Below are positions 38,812-51,600 of a DNA stretch of 64,000 bases, piece by piece (positions within the stretch are counted from its first letter, which is position 1; each line of letters begins with the position of its first letter). The stretch lies in assembly GCA_022885665.1 (NCBI GenBank), contig JAGQDJ010000134.1:1-64000 (forward strand). The letters run 5' to 3'. Below the pieces are notes generated by a model that saw only the letters and a list, made by a program, of their open reading frames with translations, searched no databases and was not told the origin of the DNA. Source of the stretch: Triops longicaudatus (taxonomy: Eukaryota > Arthropoda > Branchiopoda > Notostraca > Triopsidae). The position numbers were made by a program, and so were the translations under genes.

Positions 38812-39218
38812 TACAGTAACCCAATTTTGCTAACTACAGTGCCAAACTTGTTTTAAGGTGGAAATGTGTCGACTCGCATAGCTAAATATCCACAGCTGAT
38901 ACTCCAATGACGTCACAAGGACAACAACAATAATAAAAGTGATTCATGCCAAGGATTTCACGCTTTCTAAATAAGTAATCCAAAACCCTTCATTCGTTCC
39001 ACTGCCTTTTCCTACCCAACAAAATTCTTTCAGTTCTTTGTTATCTATCCGTCCATCTTGAAAGGAACAAACCCCAGCAGTAACAATGAATTGACTGAAG
39101 CAGTTCCTTGAGTGCCAGAGAATTCACTGTTTGTGTTGGAAAGATACTGAAATTTAACGTGTTTTAAGGTATAACAAGTCAAGACTGTTCTGTAAAGACA
39201 AGAAAAAGAATTACAACA
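38812..39218. promoter_or_regulatory. Putative bidirectional promoter ARL2BP/RSPRY1
   Basis: This 407-base interval separates divergent start codons. It contains CCAATGACGTCAC: a CCAAT box overlapping a perfect CRE palindrome TGACGTCA at 38908-38915. Both are common in TATA-less bidirectional animal promoters. No TATA box was seen. Confidence 0.55.
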
Positions 39219-42200
39219 ATGGGTCAGTGCATGTGTAAAGAAGAAAGACAGCACAATCCACAGCATTGTGATGAAGAAGATTACCGTCCGTCAACCACGC
39301 ACTCGAGTCCGCGTGCCGAAGTTAGTTCAGTGGTCAACAGAGAAAGAAGTTTCCCCCTGCACGTCATCCCAGCCTCGGAAGCCTCAACATTGCGTCGCAT
39401 CATGCCATACGTGGACACTTTGGTCCTGGAAACTTTAGCAATTATCAGAACCCTGGTTGTGAGGTATCTAACCTGGGTTAAACTATTGGTTAACATCTTA
39501 TGACTGTTTATGTCATACTTAATTATGTTAATCTTATTGTATTAAATTATAATGGTTAGCTTTTATAATAATTCTTTGTTTGAATTTTGGCAGTGATCAA
39601 GAAACGCCGTATTGTATGCTGCGTCTGCACGCAGTGTCCAGTAAGGGCCATGGATGGCTGCTGGTATTACATTCCATGGTAAACGTCATACCAATGACAG
39701 ATCCTCTCGGACCGGCGGTTATTACGCTTTTATTGGACGACTATCCCTTACCAGCCAAAGTAAGGATTTGAAATGGAACTGAGGGACATGGATAGCAACT
39801 GCTGAGGCTTCTATTTAAAATAAATTTTCTTAATTAGACTAAATGAATACTGTAAACGAGCTGCGTGTACGGTACTGAGCAAAAGAAAAACACTATGGGA
39901 GTGCACTAGTGCACAGAGCTGGACCTCTCACCGCGGTAAACTGTCCTAGCTTATCAAGTCGCTGACACGGCTTAACTAGTTCCCAAAGGGGAGGAGCTTA
40001 AGGCTACCTGTGAATTCAAGGGAAAAATTAGTCAATAAGCCGTAGCTCAGTAATTGGTTATAGGCAGTGTCAGAGGCGCTACGCCGGAGACAAAGTCCAC
40101 CAGTGAAAAGAAAGGGGCATTTGAGCCTCCTGTCCCCATATTTTTTTCCCAGTACTGTACATTGCACGACGGCATTTGTAGTTACAAACCGTTTGGGTCG
40201 TATTGTTTGGTATAGAGGCTTGACGTAACATTCCTACAAAGGACCTAACCTAACGTATAATCGAAGTCAACGTATCCCAAGTAAAGTCATTTTTCCAGCA
40301 ACTTAACCAACATTTATGAAAATTAATTTAACTGAAGTGGAACTGAAAATCTGCTTGGGAGACAAGCTTAGAAACTGTTATGAAGGCTTGTAAGACTAGC
40401 GTAAGTAACGGTCAGCAACTGAAATAAACTGCCTCAAAACTAAGCGTAGATGTCGAAAAAATTTTGCGCAGGTCATTTAGTCAAGTGCGTAAGAGACAGT
40501 TGCACATTAAGGCCCCGGTATACACACCTGGGCTAATGAGCGAAAACACCGGCCCTTCTAAGCTGTTTCGGGGGTGATATCACAAAAATTATTTGTCCGA
40601 TTTACATATGTTTTTACCATTTAGTTTAAGAAATTGAGACCTAGAACACAGCTTCATCCGATTTGAATTTTAAAAATTCGTTCAGAGTTTAAAAATGTAA
40701 TAAAAGTAATCTTAAGGAAATGTTGTTCGTCAACAAGGTCTGAATACTGAGGCTTTAACGGACCACTACTGAAAGAAAAGATGGAACATCTCGCAAAAGA
40801 TCTTGGCATCAATGCAATACACTGGCTGGTGTACATGGAAGTAGAAAATGTGTTTTATATTAATTTCTTCTCCAAAGTAATATTTATATAGTATTTAAGT
40901 ACAAGAATATAAGGATGTAACGTTTTTCGTAATCAACTGGAACTTCAAAATGTTATAAATAGTCACTTTGTATAAACTTAATGCATGCTAGAAAACAAGC
41001 CGACGCTCACAGACCGTCAGATTATGTAAACGCTCTATTCCATCTTCAAACACAAATTTCAACGTAGAGTCGAAAGGAATTTTGAGCTAGCGAGCTTAAG
41101 ATACTTGTTCATTTTTTATTGTTAGTTGGTCTAAAACTCCGTCTATAATTACATTATTTATTTTTTACTTCAATTTTACGGTACGTTTTTTTATTTAGTG
41201 AATAAAGTTGAAACTGTCGCGATCTCTAGCAGAAATTTGAATCCAACCTCAGCGTGAATTAAAGAAAATTTCATTAGTCTTGTTAGTGAACTGAAGCAAG
41301 TAATTTCACTCATGTTCATCCAATGTTCTTGAAATGAGTTGTTTTCTTATGTTATTTTGTATTTTTGAATGCTTTTAGGATTCAATAACGAAACTTTCAA
41401 GAATGTTCTGGTTGTCGGGAAAAGCCTCCAAAAGAGGGAAGAGCGATCCTACTCGTCACCGGAATATCTGCATAGCCTTAGGCTGTATAGCCGAGAAGCT
41501 GGCGGGGCCGACAGCGGTGGCGCTGCTTACTGAAGGCACGTTGGAATACTTGATTACCAATTTAGACGAAAGCAATCATCCTTACGTTATACTCTTTTCC
41601 ATCATCGCATTGGAAAAGTTTGCCCAAACAAGTAAGCGGTCCTTTTGTACTTTTCAGTTCGAATTTTGCTTCCTTAATTTGCATAGTATTTTTTACAATA
41701 AATTTTTACACTTCTTTAATTTTTTTATTCACGCAAATGTCTAAGCTCTCATTTTCTCTCAGGTGAGAACAAAATGGCGGTATTAAGACGTTTGAACCAA
41801 GAACCCCAAAATCCTCTCCAAACCTTGGAGCAGTGGAGAACGGCACAGGATTTCGTCAAGCGGCAAGTTGGATTCTGTGCTGAATGGAGTCTAGATAATT
41901 TGTGTAATTAAGAAGCTATTTTCAGAGTGTGATTCCCAGTTTCGCTGCTAGAGGCGCTAACATAAAAGCAACCATGTCTGGGATGTTGTTTGCGTTTACG
42001 CGTTTTATCTTGTCAATCTCGCCGTCATAGTATTTGCTTAGTTTACTAAACATAATGTCTAACGGAAGTATGCAAAAATGAATTAAAATAACTGTGATCC
42101 ACGAGCCACCATCCACGAACTGCAGTTGTAAACATAACCTCCAGTCATGGTGGCTTCTTTACTAACACCACTAGAAACGTAGTGGGAACCCTATACTACA

Positions 42201-44796
42201 ATAGTGCCTTATTCAAAAAGATTTGTTTTAAATAGGAGAGAATCTAATATATATTTTTTTTTTCGTTAGTTTTGACTGAAAGCCGAGCATTTTCTTACGA
42301 GCGAACCAATAACAGCGATGTAAACGTGATGCTAAATGCTAATGACGTCAGCGAGTACTTGAAGATTTCTGCCAACGGCCTTGAAGTAATGTGGTTAACT
42401 TACTTTCAGTGCATGATTAAGTATTTTTTTGGCTAGGCGAGAAGTGACGCTTCGTCTTTTGAAAGTGTTCGATGTACGTTTCAAGTCGATTCCGGCATTT
42501 GGTACTACGAAGCCATGATTATCACCCCTGGCATTATGCAAATTGGCTGGGCGACCAAACACAGCAAGTTTTTAAATCACGTAAGCTACGGTTTAATGAA
42601 ATATAACATAGAATTACAAGTAAAAATAACGTATAAAAGCAAATACAAGGAACAGATGCAAAGGAAAGTAAACGAGGGGTAAGGAAAAACAAAATCAAAA
42701 TGAAATAACACTTTATACTAGTTTTAGTAGATATACGTAAAACAACGTATACTAGCATAAAAATATCAGTCAAATTGTGTAAATATATAGAAAGATCTAG
42801 CTCTTAACAAATATTGAAGTAGAAATAGAAGTAGAAAATTACGAGACTTGAAATAGTTTTGAATGTTTTGTTATTCTTCGAACTTTACAGGAAGGGTACG
42901 GTATAGGCGATGATGAATACTCATTGGCGTATGACGGTTGTCGTAATCTGATATGGTACGAAGCGAATTGTACTCCTCATGGTATGTCTACTTGGAAACC
43001 GGGCGATGTTTTGGGTTGTTTGTTAGATTTAAATGCATTCGAAGCGATTTTTACCTTAAATGGAACAGCGCTGCCCTCTTGTGGACAGTTGTTCAGCAAA
43101 ACCAAGTACGTAGTAGGCACTTCTGGCGCCGGGTAACAAAATTAGCCTAAATTTTTTTACTAGATGTCGCTTCGAAATGTTGCATTTTTTTAAGAGATAT
43201 TGAAGCAATTTTAAAATCTTTTTCAGGTCTGGCTTTTTCGCAGCCGCGAGTTTTATGTCCTTTCAGCAATGTGCATTCAATTTTGGGAGCACAAGCTTTA
43301 AATTCCCGCCCACTGACCGTGCCTTTCAATCGTTTAATGATGTCGCTTCATTAGCACCTGAACAAAAAGTTATTTTACCCAGGTTAGTAAGTGTTTAGTT
43401 TTTTTTTTCGTTTACAGATATAAACTTTTTAATGTTTGTTGCTTTTAGACCGAAAAAATTGGAGCAGCTAAGAATGTTAAGTGTCAGAGATGATTCTTGT
43501 ACTTTGTGTTGTGATACTGTTGCTTCAGTTACCTTGCAGCCTTGTGGACACAAGTAAGCAAAGGGAATTTTTTGGTTTAATTATTAACGGAACTTTTTTA
43601 TTTTATTTTATTGAAGAAGTTTTCTTCGTTTTATTTCTTTGATTTCTATCAAATTTTAGTATTCGATTACTGATTCACTGTACTTTTGCTTTTTGGTACT
43701 TTTATGAAGTTATTCTTCCCAATTTCCTTTTATATTTTAATATACAGTATGGCAGATTCCTTCCGAGATTCAATGCTTAATTTAAAAATAATGAGAAGCG
43801 TAGCTAGAAATTTGACTTCGTATTCTTACATTACATAGAACGCCATTTAGCTTTAAGCAGTTGAATGAATTTTGACAGAAACTTTGAGAATATAATATCT
43901 TTAAGCCGAACCCTGATTTTGGTAATTTTTTCGCTACCAGCAAGGCCGGATATAGGGGGGTGGCGGGCTTAAATTCTTTTTGTCAGTTTTGTGGTTCATT
44001 GCAAACTTGGACTGTCCCACGTCGCACCTGTTCACGACGTCCAGATTTGCGCTTGACCGAGTTGATAAAAGGAGTATGAGCCCCGTGGTGGGGCGTCGGA
44101 AGTTTTTTGTGAAGAGCACGGGATTGGGAGTCGAAGCAAGCGAGTGAAATACATTTGTGAAATAGTCCAAGCGTGTAATTAGTATGACAGTATGTTAAAC
44201 TCCTGCCGAATTCGCAATCCCACCACCACCACTGAACCAGATTCCTGGTTACGGCCTTTATTTCCACCTGTTTTGCTGTAACTCCTTAGTAAACGACAGC
44301 ACCATCCTTAATGATGGTGCTGTCGAATAATGAAGAATTGCAAAGTGCCAGTAGAGGTAAAATGCGTGCTACGCGCTGTTGTAGTGTACGGGGAACAGCA
44401 GCCGCGTAAAAAAAAAGCTCACACAGTCGCAAAGCTTGTTTTCCGAAAGCTGCCACATGCTACTGGTGGCCGTGAAGTCTGAAAACTATTCGAAAACAAA
44501 ATAACATCATACGCATTTGAAGATCCTAAAGGGAAACCTTTCGTGACGTTTGTCAAAGTTTTTTTTGTTCATAACTCGAAAATAGCGCGGTGTTTCTGTA
44601 CCACCAGTGTGTATTCAATTTTTGTTTGCTCGTATGTTTTATTGTTTGATTGTGTATTTTAAGCATTTATTGAAATATTACTTGCTCTGCTTCTTTTTCT
44701 AGGGGCTTTTGTCTTCCATGTTCGCAGCAACTCGATTTGTGTCCGATGTGTCGCGGATTGATCTCGGATCGTCACACGTCCCTTTCCCCTTCATGA
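39219..44796 (+). CDS. RSPRY1: RING finger and SPRY domain-containing protein 1, complete, 10 exons
   Basis: Exons: 39219-39463, 39594-39759, 41379-41631, 41763-41903, 42270-42385, 42437-42580, 42891-43105, 43227-43382, 43449-43553, 44703-44796 (1224 nt, 407 aa). It is a probable E3 ubiquitin ligase. Domain order: an N-terminal MGQCMC that fits a myristoylation/palmitoylation site, an Armadillo-like helical region (LAGPTAVALL, LEKFAQTSE), a SPRY domain from about residue 175 to 300 (GIMQIGWAT, YGIGDDEYS), and a C-terminal C3HC4 RING with C359, C362, C374, H376, C380, C383, C390 and C393. Human RSPRY1 is about 576 aa and has a longer N-terminus; the MG-x-C start here aligns with an internal MGNSC of the human protein, so this form lacks that extension. 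The start context (acaacaATGG) is good. Introns 2 and 9 hold transposon-like repeats. Confidence 0.94.
39867..40160. mobile_element. Tc1/mariner-type MITE, copy 1 (RSPRY1 intron 2)
   Basis: Ends read TA-CGGTACTGAGCAAAAG on the left and CCCAGTACTG-TA on the right, giving inverted termini C(A/G)GTACTG(A/G)G flanked by TA dinucleotides, the Tc1/mariner target. Its interior shares about 50 bases (GTGCACAGAGCTGG..CCTCTCACCGCGG..CTGTCCTAGC) with the reverse complement of 46463-46628. No transposase frame is present. Confidence 0.55.
40511..40754. mobile_element. piggyBac-type MITE (RSPRY1 intron 2)
   Basis: TTAA at 40507-40510 is followed by GGCCCCGGTATACAC. The right end, reverse-complemented, reads AGCCTCAGTATTCAG and abuts TTAA at 40755-40758. 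TTAA duplications are diagnostic of piggyBac-type insertion. The termini match those of 44930-45421 and 55703-56166. Non-coding. Confidence 0.5.
43941..44253. repeat. G/C-run transposon-like repeat in RSPRY1 intron 9
   Basis: The left end CAAGGCCGGATATAGG plus a G run and the right end, reverse-complemented, AAAGGCCGTAACCAGG are related to the GGCCGxA..CAGG termini at 152 and 58770. No clean 8-bp duplication was found, so the boundaries are approximate. Confidence 0.35.
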
Positions 44797-44929
44797 TCTT
44801 TTTCCACTCATGTGTGACTTCATTCGTGAATACATACTTCTAGTCACCGTTTCATTACACATTGCAATATTATTTGCACTTTGTGTCACCAAAGCTACCC
44901 TTATGAAGTTTAAGTTAAGTTGCGTTTAA

Positions 44930-45421
44930 GGTCCCAGTGTACGTAAAACTTCCTTTGGAAGAACACAGAAATTGTCAGACGGCATACTGCAAAAGACGAT
45001 GAAATCGTTCAAAGAATCAAAGAAATCGTTCGGTAAATAATGTTGCCATTCGTGACATCTAGCGCACTAGCTTGAGTTTGTCTTCAAAACTTTCGTTAGA
45101 TTTCTAAATAATCGACAAAATTTTGTTACTTTCCGATCATACGGATAAATGGAAATCGAGCCAACCCACGCAGTAGGCCCGACTTTTTAAAACTGAAGGG
45201 CAAACGAAATATTACATCGATCGGCCGCTTTATGTTATATCGAATGTAAATTTTAAGATTCTGTGTGTCGGTATTGATGTATCTCTATTCAGAGTCTCTA
45301 TTAGACTTCTTGGGCCGGCTGCTGTTAGACACTGTAACAGACCTACCATCCAGGGGGGAAGCGATGTCCTTATCTTGTATTTCTGAAACAAATATCTTGG
45401 GAGTTGTGTACACCGGGAGCC
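44930..45421. mobile_element. piggyBac-type MITE downstream of RSPRY1
   Basis: TTAA (44926-44929) precedes GGTCCCAGTGTACG. The right end, reverse-complemented, reads GGCTCCCGGTGTACAC and is followed by TTAT (45422-45425), a one-base-mutated TTAA. The segment around 45290-45385 is similar to the reverse complement of 55745-55840 (shared words GCTGTTAG, GAAGCGATGTCC, TTATCTT), so the two elements belong to one family inserted in opposite orientation. No transposase is present. Confidence 0.55.
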
Positions 45422-45537
45422 TTATGACTTGTCGAAAAAAATTAAGTTAAAAGGTGCCACCGTGGCAGGGTTTGTAATAACTCAACGCACGCCAGGCACC
45501 GTGCTTTTGCGCGCAGTTGAATAACTGGACCGATGTG

Positions 45538-45543
45538 AATAAA
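45538..45543 (+). terminator. Poly(A) signal, probable RSPRY1
   Basis: AATAAA is the first canonical signal after the RSPRY1 stop, 742 bases downstream. If it is used, the 3' UTR includes the piggyBac-type element. Confidence 0.35.
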
Positions 45544-45577
45544 GTCTTTAAACTAGACGTTTGACTAGAGAAACAAC

Positions 45578-45583
45578 TTTATT
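45578..45583 (-). terminator. Poly(A) signal, DHX30
   Basis: TTTATT on the plus strand gives AATAAA on the minus strand, 25 bases past the DHX30 stop codon. Confidence 0.5.
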
Positions 45584-45607
45584 TAAAATTTTGCAAGATT
45601 TGGGAAA

Positions 45608-48600
45608 CTATCTGGAATTAAATTGACTGGAATTAAAAGACTCGTTTAGGAGTTCTATACTCTTTAAGTGCCAATTTCGAACACGCTGCGTCAATGCTGC
45701 CTCTTCTGGAGGGTTCTGTAGCAGGAAGTCTGTTGCGGATTGAATACAACGCCTCCAAGCGGACAACAACTTCGCTTCACTGTGAAAAATACACAAAATT
45801 TTCAGACTACATAAAACAAAACGAGAACAAACAACTTCATTACGAATAATACATAATAGTAAAAGGGTAAGTATCACTTCGTCCCAGCACACTTTGCCCC
45901 TTATCATTTCGTCCCTTAACGCTTCGTCCATAATCACTTTGTCCCAACATAATTTTGTCTTCATTTACAAATTTGAACCGCTTTACAAGGAACAGTTTAC
46001 CGATCATTCTATACTACACGGTCTGTCTGTAACAATTGTGCAACTATATTTTGTAACAATTATTGTTTTGTAGTTTATTTCATGCTCCAATGTCACATTT
46101 TAAGTTATGATTTTAAGAGTATAAGACATACTGAAACCAATAAGTGATGGAAATTGCTAGGTAGTAACGTAGGCAAATATGAGATTACTCATAAAAAGGT
46201 CATAACTCTTCGCGCCGTTTCTAATATGTTCAGTGGTCACCTCCAAATACTTGACTAGATTAAAATTTCCCGTGATAAAAAGCTTTCACCGTTGAGTTTC
46301 ACCGCTTTCCGAAAAACACCTTTGGTTGGTTCTGTTTTATCTAAATTAATTTTCTATTTGTAACCCATTTCCACCATTACCTTCCACCTCTTTCAGGAGT
46401 GGAAGGTGAATACTTAAAAATTATCAGGTAAAGTAAATACAATCAAATTTTGTTATAACGTACAGCACCGAAAAAAAATCAGGGAGAAGGGGGACAAAGG
46501 GACACTGGTGTACAGTGCTGGGAACTGTTATCGCGCTAGGACAGCTTTCCGCGGTGAGAGGTCCCAGCTCTGTGCACCAGTATCCCTATTCCCCGCCCTC
46601 CCTTATTATTATTATTTACTCAGTACTGTACACGCAAGGGGATATACATTCTGTACTTCATAGCCTGTTGTACATAACAGCCAATATTGGCTCGATATAC
46701 CTCAGAAAAGTTTCCTTTCTATTTTTTCCTATCCTTTCTATTTTTTCACGTTTTATGTCGAACGTTAAATTGACGCCACTTCGTAAGAGCAGTCTTTCGG
46801 GCCATATTTTCTGAAAAATAAAGTACAGTCGAACCAATAAAGTTTCTTCCTGTATTAATCTATAAAATAAATAGTCATTGGGAGTTATTTAAGCGCGATA
46901 GCACCAAAGGTACTTGTTTAAGTGCTCCTACTGAAACGTAAAACACTTGCTCGAAAAGTAGCACGATCTTGTGGAAAATAAAACTTAACTCTAGGACTGT
47001 TATTTTTCGTGCGTTGATGCATGGGAGCGCTATTGTTCACTTTAGCCGAAGGAAAAAGTTCTGTACGTTATAGGCGAATTCGCTGCAGCGCCGACGCTTT
47101 ACTTGTACGTGTACATATGCGTATACCTGGGCCTGTGGGTCTTGTACACTACAGCCGGTATAATCGATGTAGGTCATAGCGACATTTTACTGTATAAACT
47201 CAAGTAAAAGGCACCAACCAAGGAAGCCAAAATGTGAAGAAAAATACAGTTTCCTAAGCTGAGTTTTAGCTATTACTACCGAAACTATTTAGTACTGTTC
47301 ATCTTTGGACGAACATCTCAGACTACACTTGCAAATGCCTACATGAGTGAATGAAAGTAATATTGTTAAATAGTAGGATTAGTGAAAAACGCAGACAAGA
47401 GCTGTACGAAAGTTTGTACCGGAAGATTTTTTAGCACTTTCGTGCATTATTTCAGATTGACTCGCATAGTAGTTGAGTTGAGTTACTTTGAGTTAACAGG
47501 AAATTGAGCTACTTTGTCTTATATAAGCTGCTGAAGAATCTGGGGGCGAAACGCTTGACGCACCAAGTGCTGTGGTTGACGAAGTGATCCACCCCGTTTT
47601 AAAACAGGTTGCAAAATTCGTTCTAAGTGCACACTCGACGCACTAGACGCAATGCAGCACTACAGTAGCCATGTCCTGATTATTTGTTAACTACTTTTTC
47701 GCTCAAAATATCACAGAGATTTTTGCAAAATGTTAATTACTGCTACAAAATCAGAAGCGAAAAAGTGCAAAACAACTCGACTCAAGTTTCATCAGGAATT
47801 CTGCTGCATCAACAGGTGTAAGGTTTTATAACAAAGCGCTTGAAGAATTTATATACGAAATAGTGAACCAAAACGTAGAACAAAACAGAACGTCAAATGC
47901 TGAAAGTACGACGTACGGAGGACGAAATAGGAGTTTTAACAGTCCTCGAAATGTTACTTTTATAACGGTACGCATAGGCGACTACCAAGTGTCCAGAAAA
48001 ATTGCATACGGACCCCCCCCCCCCCCAAACCAAAATGCTGCGTAAAGCCCTGACTGAAAGCTACCATTGACGGAAGTGAACGTAAATGAAAACTTGGTGC
48101 TAAACATTCAATTTTACAGCAAAATGGACACAATATTTCTTGTTCACTCTTTGACAAATTGTGCTATATGTTGCGTGCAGAGACAATAATCATGTGGGCT
48201 ACAAATAGCGGCTATTCCTCATGTGCCTCTAGTAACTTGAGTCTGAACCTTTGTCTACGTTTATGTCACACCACTGCAGCAAATTCACCACTACCAGGTA
48301 ATAACAGCATAACGTTATTGCTTGCATAAATTATTAATATCCTAAGCCCTTAAATACACTTTAGAGAACTCCTCCTAGATTTTCCATGCACAAATTCATT
48401 ACAAAGAGACAACTTTACCCAGGAGAGCAAGAAAATCTCAATTGCGGCTCGCCATCAACGCTCAGGACTTGTAACGACTCTTCGCCCAACGCGTCTCTCC
48501 AAGATTTCAGCCGCTGACCAGCGAAAACTAGTACCGCCAATGGATGCACGATACTCGCATCTCTCACGCCAAAGCATCTTCGTTCCGGTAGCTGCATTCC

Positions 48601-51600
48601 ATGAAAATAGCACAAGAAACTATCGACAGGCACATCTCCTCCATTAACACTGTCTCCGAAAATATCAGCTGTTCGGCCGGTGCTTGAAAGCAAAAATAAA
48701 CAAATAAAAAAATGAATAAATTGAGAAATGAAAACGCAGCAAGTCAAGGTAACAAAATCTATGAGAATAAGTAAATACTAATGTTCTAAGAAAAAGCAAT
48801 TCTGACAAGAAGAAACTACACGATTGTTGTTTCATTTTTAATACAATATCTTATTTAATGTTATTTACCTCGTCAGCAACTGAATCTCTTTCCTGTCAAT
48901 ACCACATTTGACTAGTTTTCCTTGCCGGGTACGCAGTATTCTGTCACTCAAGCCCGACAAAAGTACAGCCAAAATCAATTGTTCATTATTAGCCCATTGA
49001 TTCCATACCATGTCGGGATTATCGGCATATTCACTCGCAGTAATCAGTTTCGCTTCCTGCAGATGTTCAGCCAGTAATCGTCGAATACCTAGTACAACAC
49101 ATATATACTTGTATTATGTTAAAAAAAAGAGACAATAAACGAATATGAACAGTTACAAACACAGAAATTTAGTAGTAAATTTTTGCAAACAACAATTTAT
49201 GACAGAGCGACAAAACAAAGAAATCGCAAATATCTTCTAAGAATTCCAACCTGCGATGAATCTCAAGGATGCAACATTAACGTTATTTTCCTGCCAATAG
49301 GAGGCGTTGGGATCGTCCCGCCATTGCCGTAGTAATTCTGCCACCGCCAGGTGATCACTACTAGCATGGTATTTCTGTTTCGCGCTTCTTATCGTGGCAC
49401 GCACCTCCATTCTGCCCGCCATTACGTCCCTGCCGCTCGCTAACCACGCCGCAATACTCAAAAACGGCTTCACGCAACTGCAGCAATGAGTCGTTAAATA
49501 GCAGCCTCTTCAAACTGTAGAAACAGTACCCAAAAATTGCTGCGTAAATCAACGCTTTCGCCAACCGCGGATGCGTCGTAAAACCGGCCATACGTTGCCC
49601 TAACGGCGTTAACTGCTCTGAGGCATCCAATGCACCCAACTGTTGCAGTTCCAGCACCGCTCGCGAAGTTGCACTACGGCCAGGTGGGTCCAGCGCCCTC
49701 TCTAGAAAATCTGCCGCTCGAACGTCAGGTTTAAACGCTTTAGCATCCATAACGACTTGTTCCAACGGAATTCTCAAAATCTCCGCTTTCGCGAACGCGG
49801 GCAATTCGGTGAGCATATTTCTAGGAAAAAGGTGGTAACACTCGCCGGGTCGGACCCGCCCAGCGCGTCCTTTGCGCTGCTGAACGCTGGCAGCTGAAAT
49901 CCATTGGTTTTCCATCAAACTCGTGTTCTGCTCTGGGTTGTAACGCGTTTCTTTGTGAATTCCTGGATTTATAACGTAAACCACGTCGTTGATGGTTAAA
50001 CTCGTTTCAGCAATATTGGTGGCTAAAACGATTTTTCTGACACCAGGTGGCGTAGGGTTGAAAATGCGTTCTTGTTCTTGTACCGACAACCGGGAATGTA
50101 CCGGCAACAGCCAGTGGGCGGAGTCGGAAGGATAAAATTCTTTCAAACGCTTATAGATTACATCGATATCTTGCCAGCCGGGCAAAAAACATAATATCGA
50201 TCCGTCATCTTTGTAAGAATCGATATAACGAATTAAATTAATTATCAAATCTTTGTTGATCATAGGTTTGCTGCTGGAACTCGGCTCCCATGCCGGTATT
50301 CTCAGACCGGGAGAAGATGCTAACGTAGCTAGTACTTCAGGTAAGTAGTGTTCTTTGACTGGATGGACAAAACCGGGAACGTGGATCACAGGAGCGTTGT
50401 TAAAGTAGCGCGAAATTTGTGCGCTGTTCAAGGACGCGCTCATGAGCAAGATTTTTAAATGTGGGTGGACTTGGAGCAGATCTTTGAGGACGATGAGCAG
50501 GAAATCGGTCATGACGTCACGTTCGTGGACTTCGTCCACGATTATGTGGGTTAAAGAACGCAAATCGGAAGAGTTCTGGAGTTTGCGGAGAAGGATGCCC
50601 GTAGAACAGAATAAAACAGACCCAGGGTTCTTTGGAAGAACTGATTCGAGCCGGATTTGGTAGCCGATACTTTTTCCTAGCTAGAAGATAGTTTACATTA
50701 AAAAATTTCCGTCAAGACACTTTGATATTATAAGGACAGAACAATTCCAGTAATAAATTGTACTATTATTTTTTTTTTTTTTATTATTATTATTATTTTT
50801 TTTTTTTTTTTTGCTGTTTCTGGAACTGAAAGACCGTATTTAGTAGAATTAGTGCCAGTTAACTAGGCATCGTTTTCTCGATTCTGCTGGAATATAAATA
50901 TCTCTAGGTTAAGTGTATGTGCATTGAATAGCTTAAGTTACTAAATTTTACCTGACCTAGCATAACGTAACTTACCTAACGAACCTAATCATAGCATGTG
51001 TAACGTAACTTAACACATGAAAAAAGTCGTTAGAACTCGAAAAGATTACGTTAAAACCGCAAAATATTCGTTAAAAACGAAAAAATCGTTTAAAAACACG
51101 TTGAAATTCTTTAGAAATGAAACAAATATTAAAAACTTGACTCAACCTTTTGCCACACAGTTTTATATAGAATGGCAATTTAAACTTCAACAGAAACTTG
51201 TGCCCAAGTTTCGGTGGCCTAACCTAAATTAGCGCAACGTAACCGCACCCAACTCGCGTAACCTCGATCAACCTAAGCTACCTAACTAACCTTATGAAGC
51301 TCTACTACATTGACTTCGATTCTGACAGAACTAAAACAAACGAAGTATACTCTGCATTCATATACGGATCCTATTACGATTTATCAATCCAGCACTAACG
51401 CTTGTAACAAATTTAATTTTAAAATCGTACCGGTTCGCCGCGTTCTTGTGCAATGCGACGCGCGAGTGCAATGGCGGCCAAGCGACGCGGCTGAGTGACG
51501 ATAATGTTGCATTCTGCGCCTTGGTGACGCTCTGTCCACGCGTCCAGGATGAATTGAGGAACTTGCGTACTCTTTCCACATCCCGTGTCACCGCTTAGCA

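Larger units (their letters stand above)
44797..45607. other. Convergent intergenic RSPRY1/DHX30
   Basis: This tail-to-tail interval holds the 3' UTRs of both genes and a piggyBac-type element (44930-45421). The first canonical AATAAA downstream of RSPRY1 is at 45538-45543, and the DHX30 signal is at 45578-45583 on the other strand, so the two transcript ends may meet or overlap. Confidence 0.55.

Noticed and set aside
40036..40110. tRNA-like A-box (GTAGCTCAGTAATTGGTTATA)
   Set aside because: No matching B-box or cloverleaf could be formed, and it lies inside the Tc1/mariner-type MITE.
50765..50812. T/ATT-rich run as a possible transposon poly(A) tail
   Set aside because: Microsatellite-like and without adjoining element sequence or target-site duplication.
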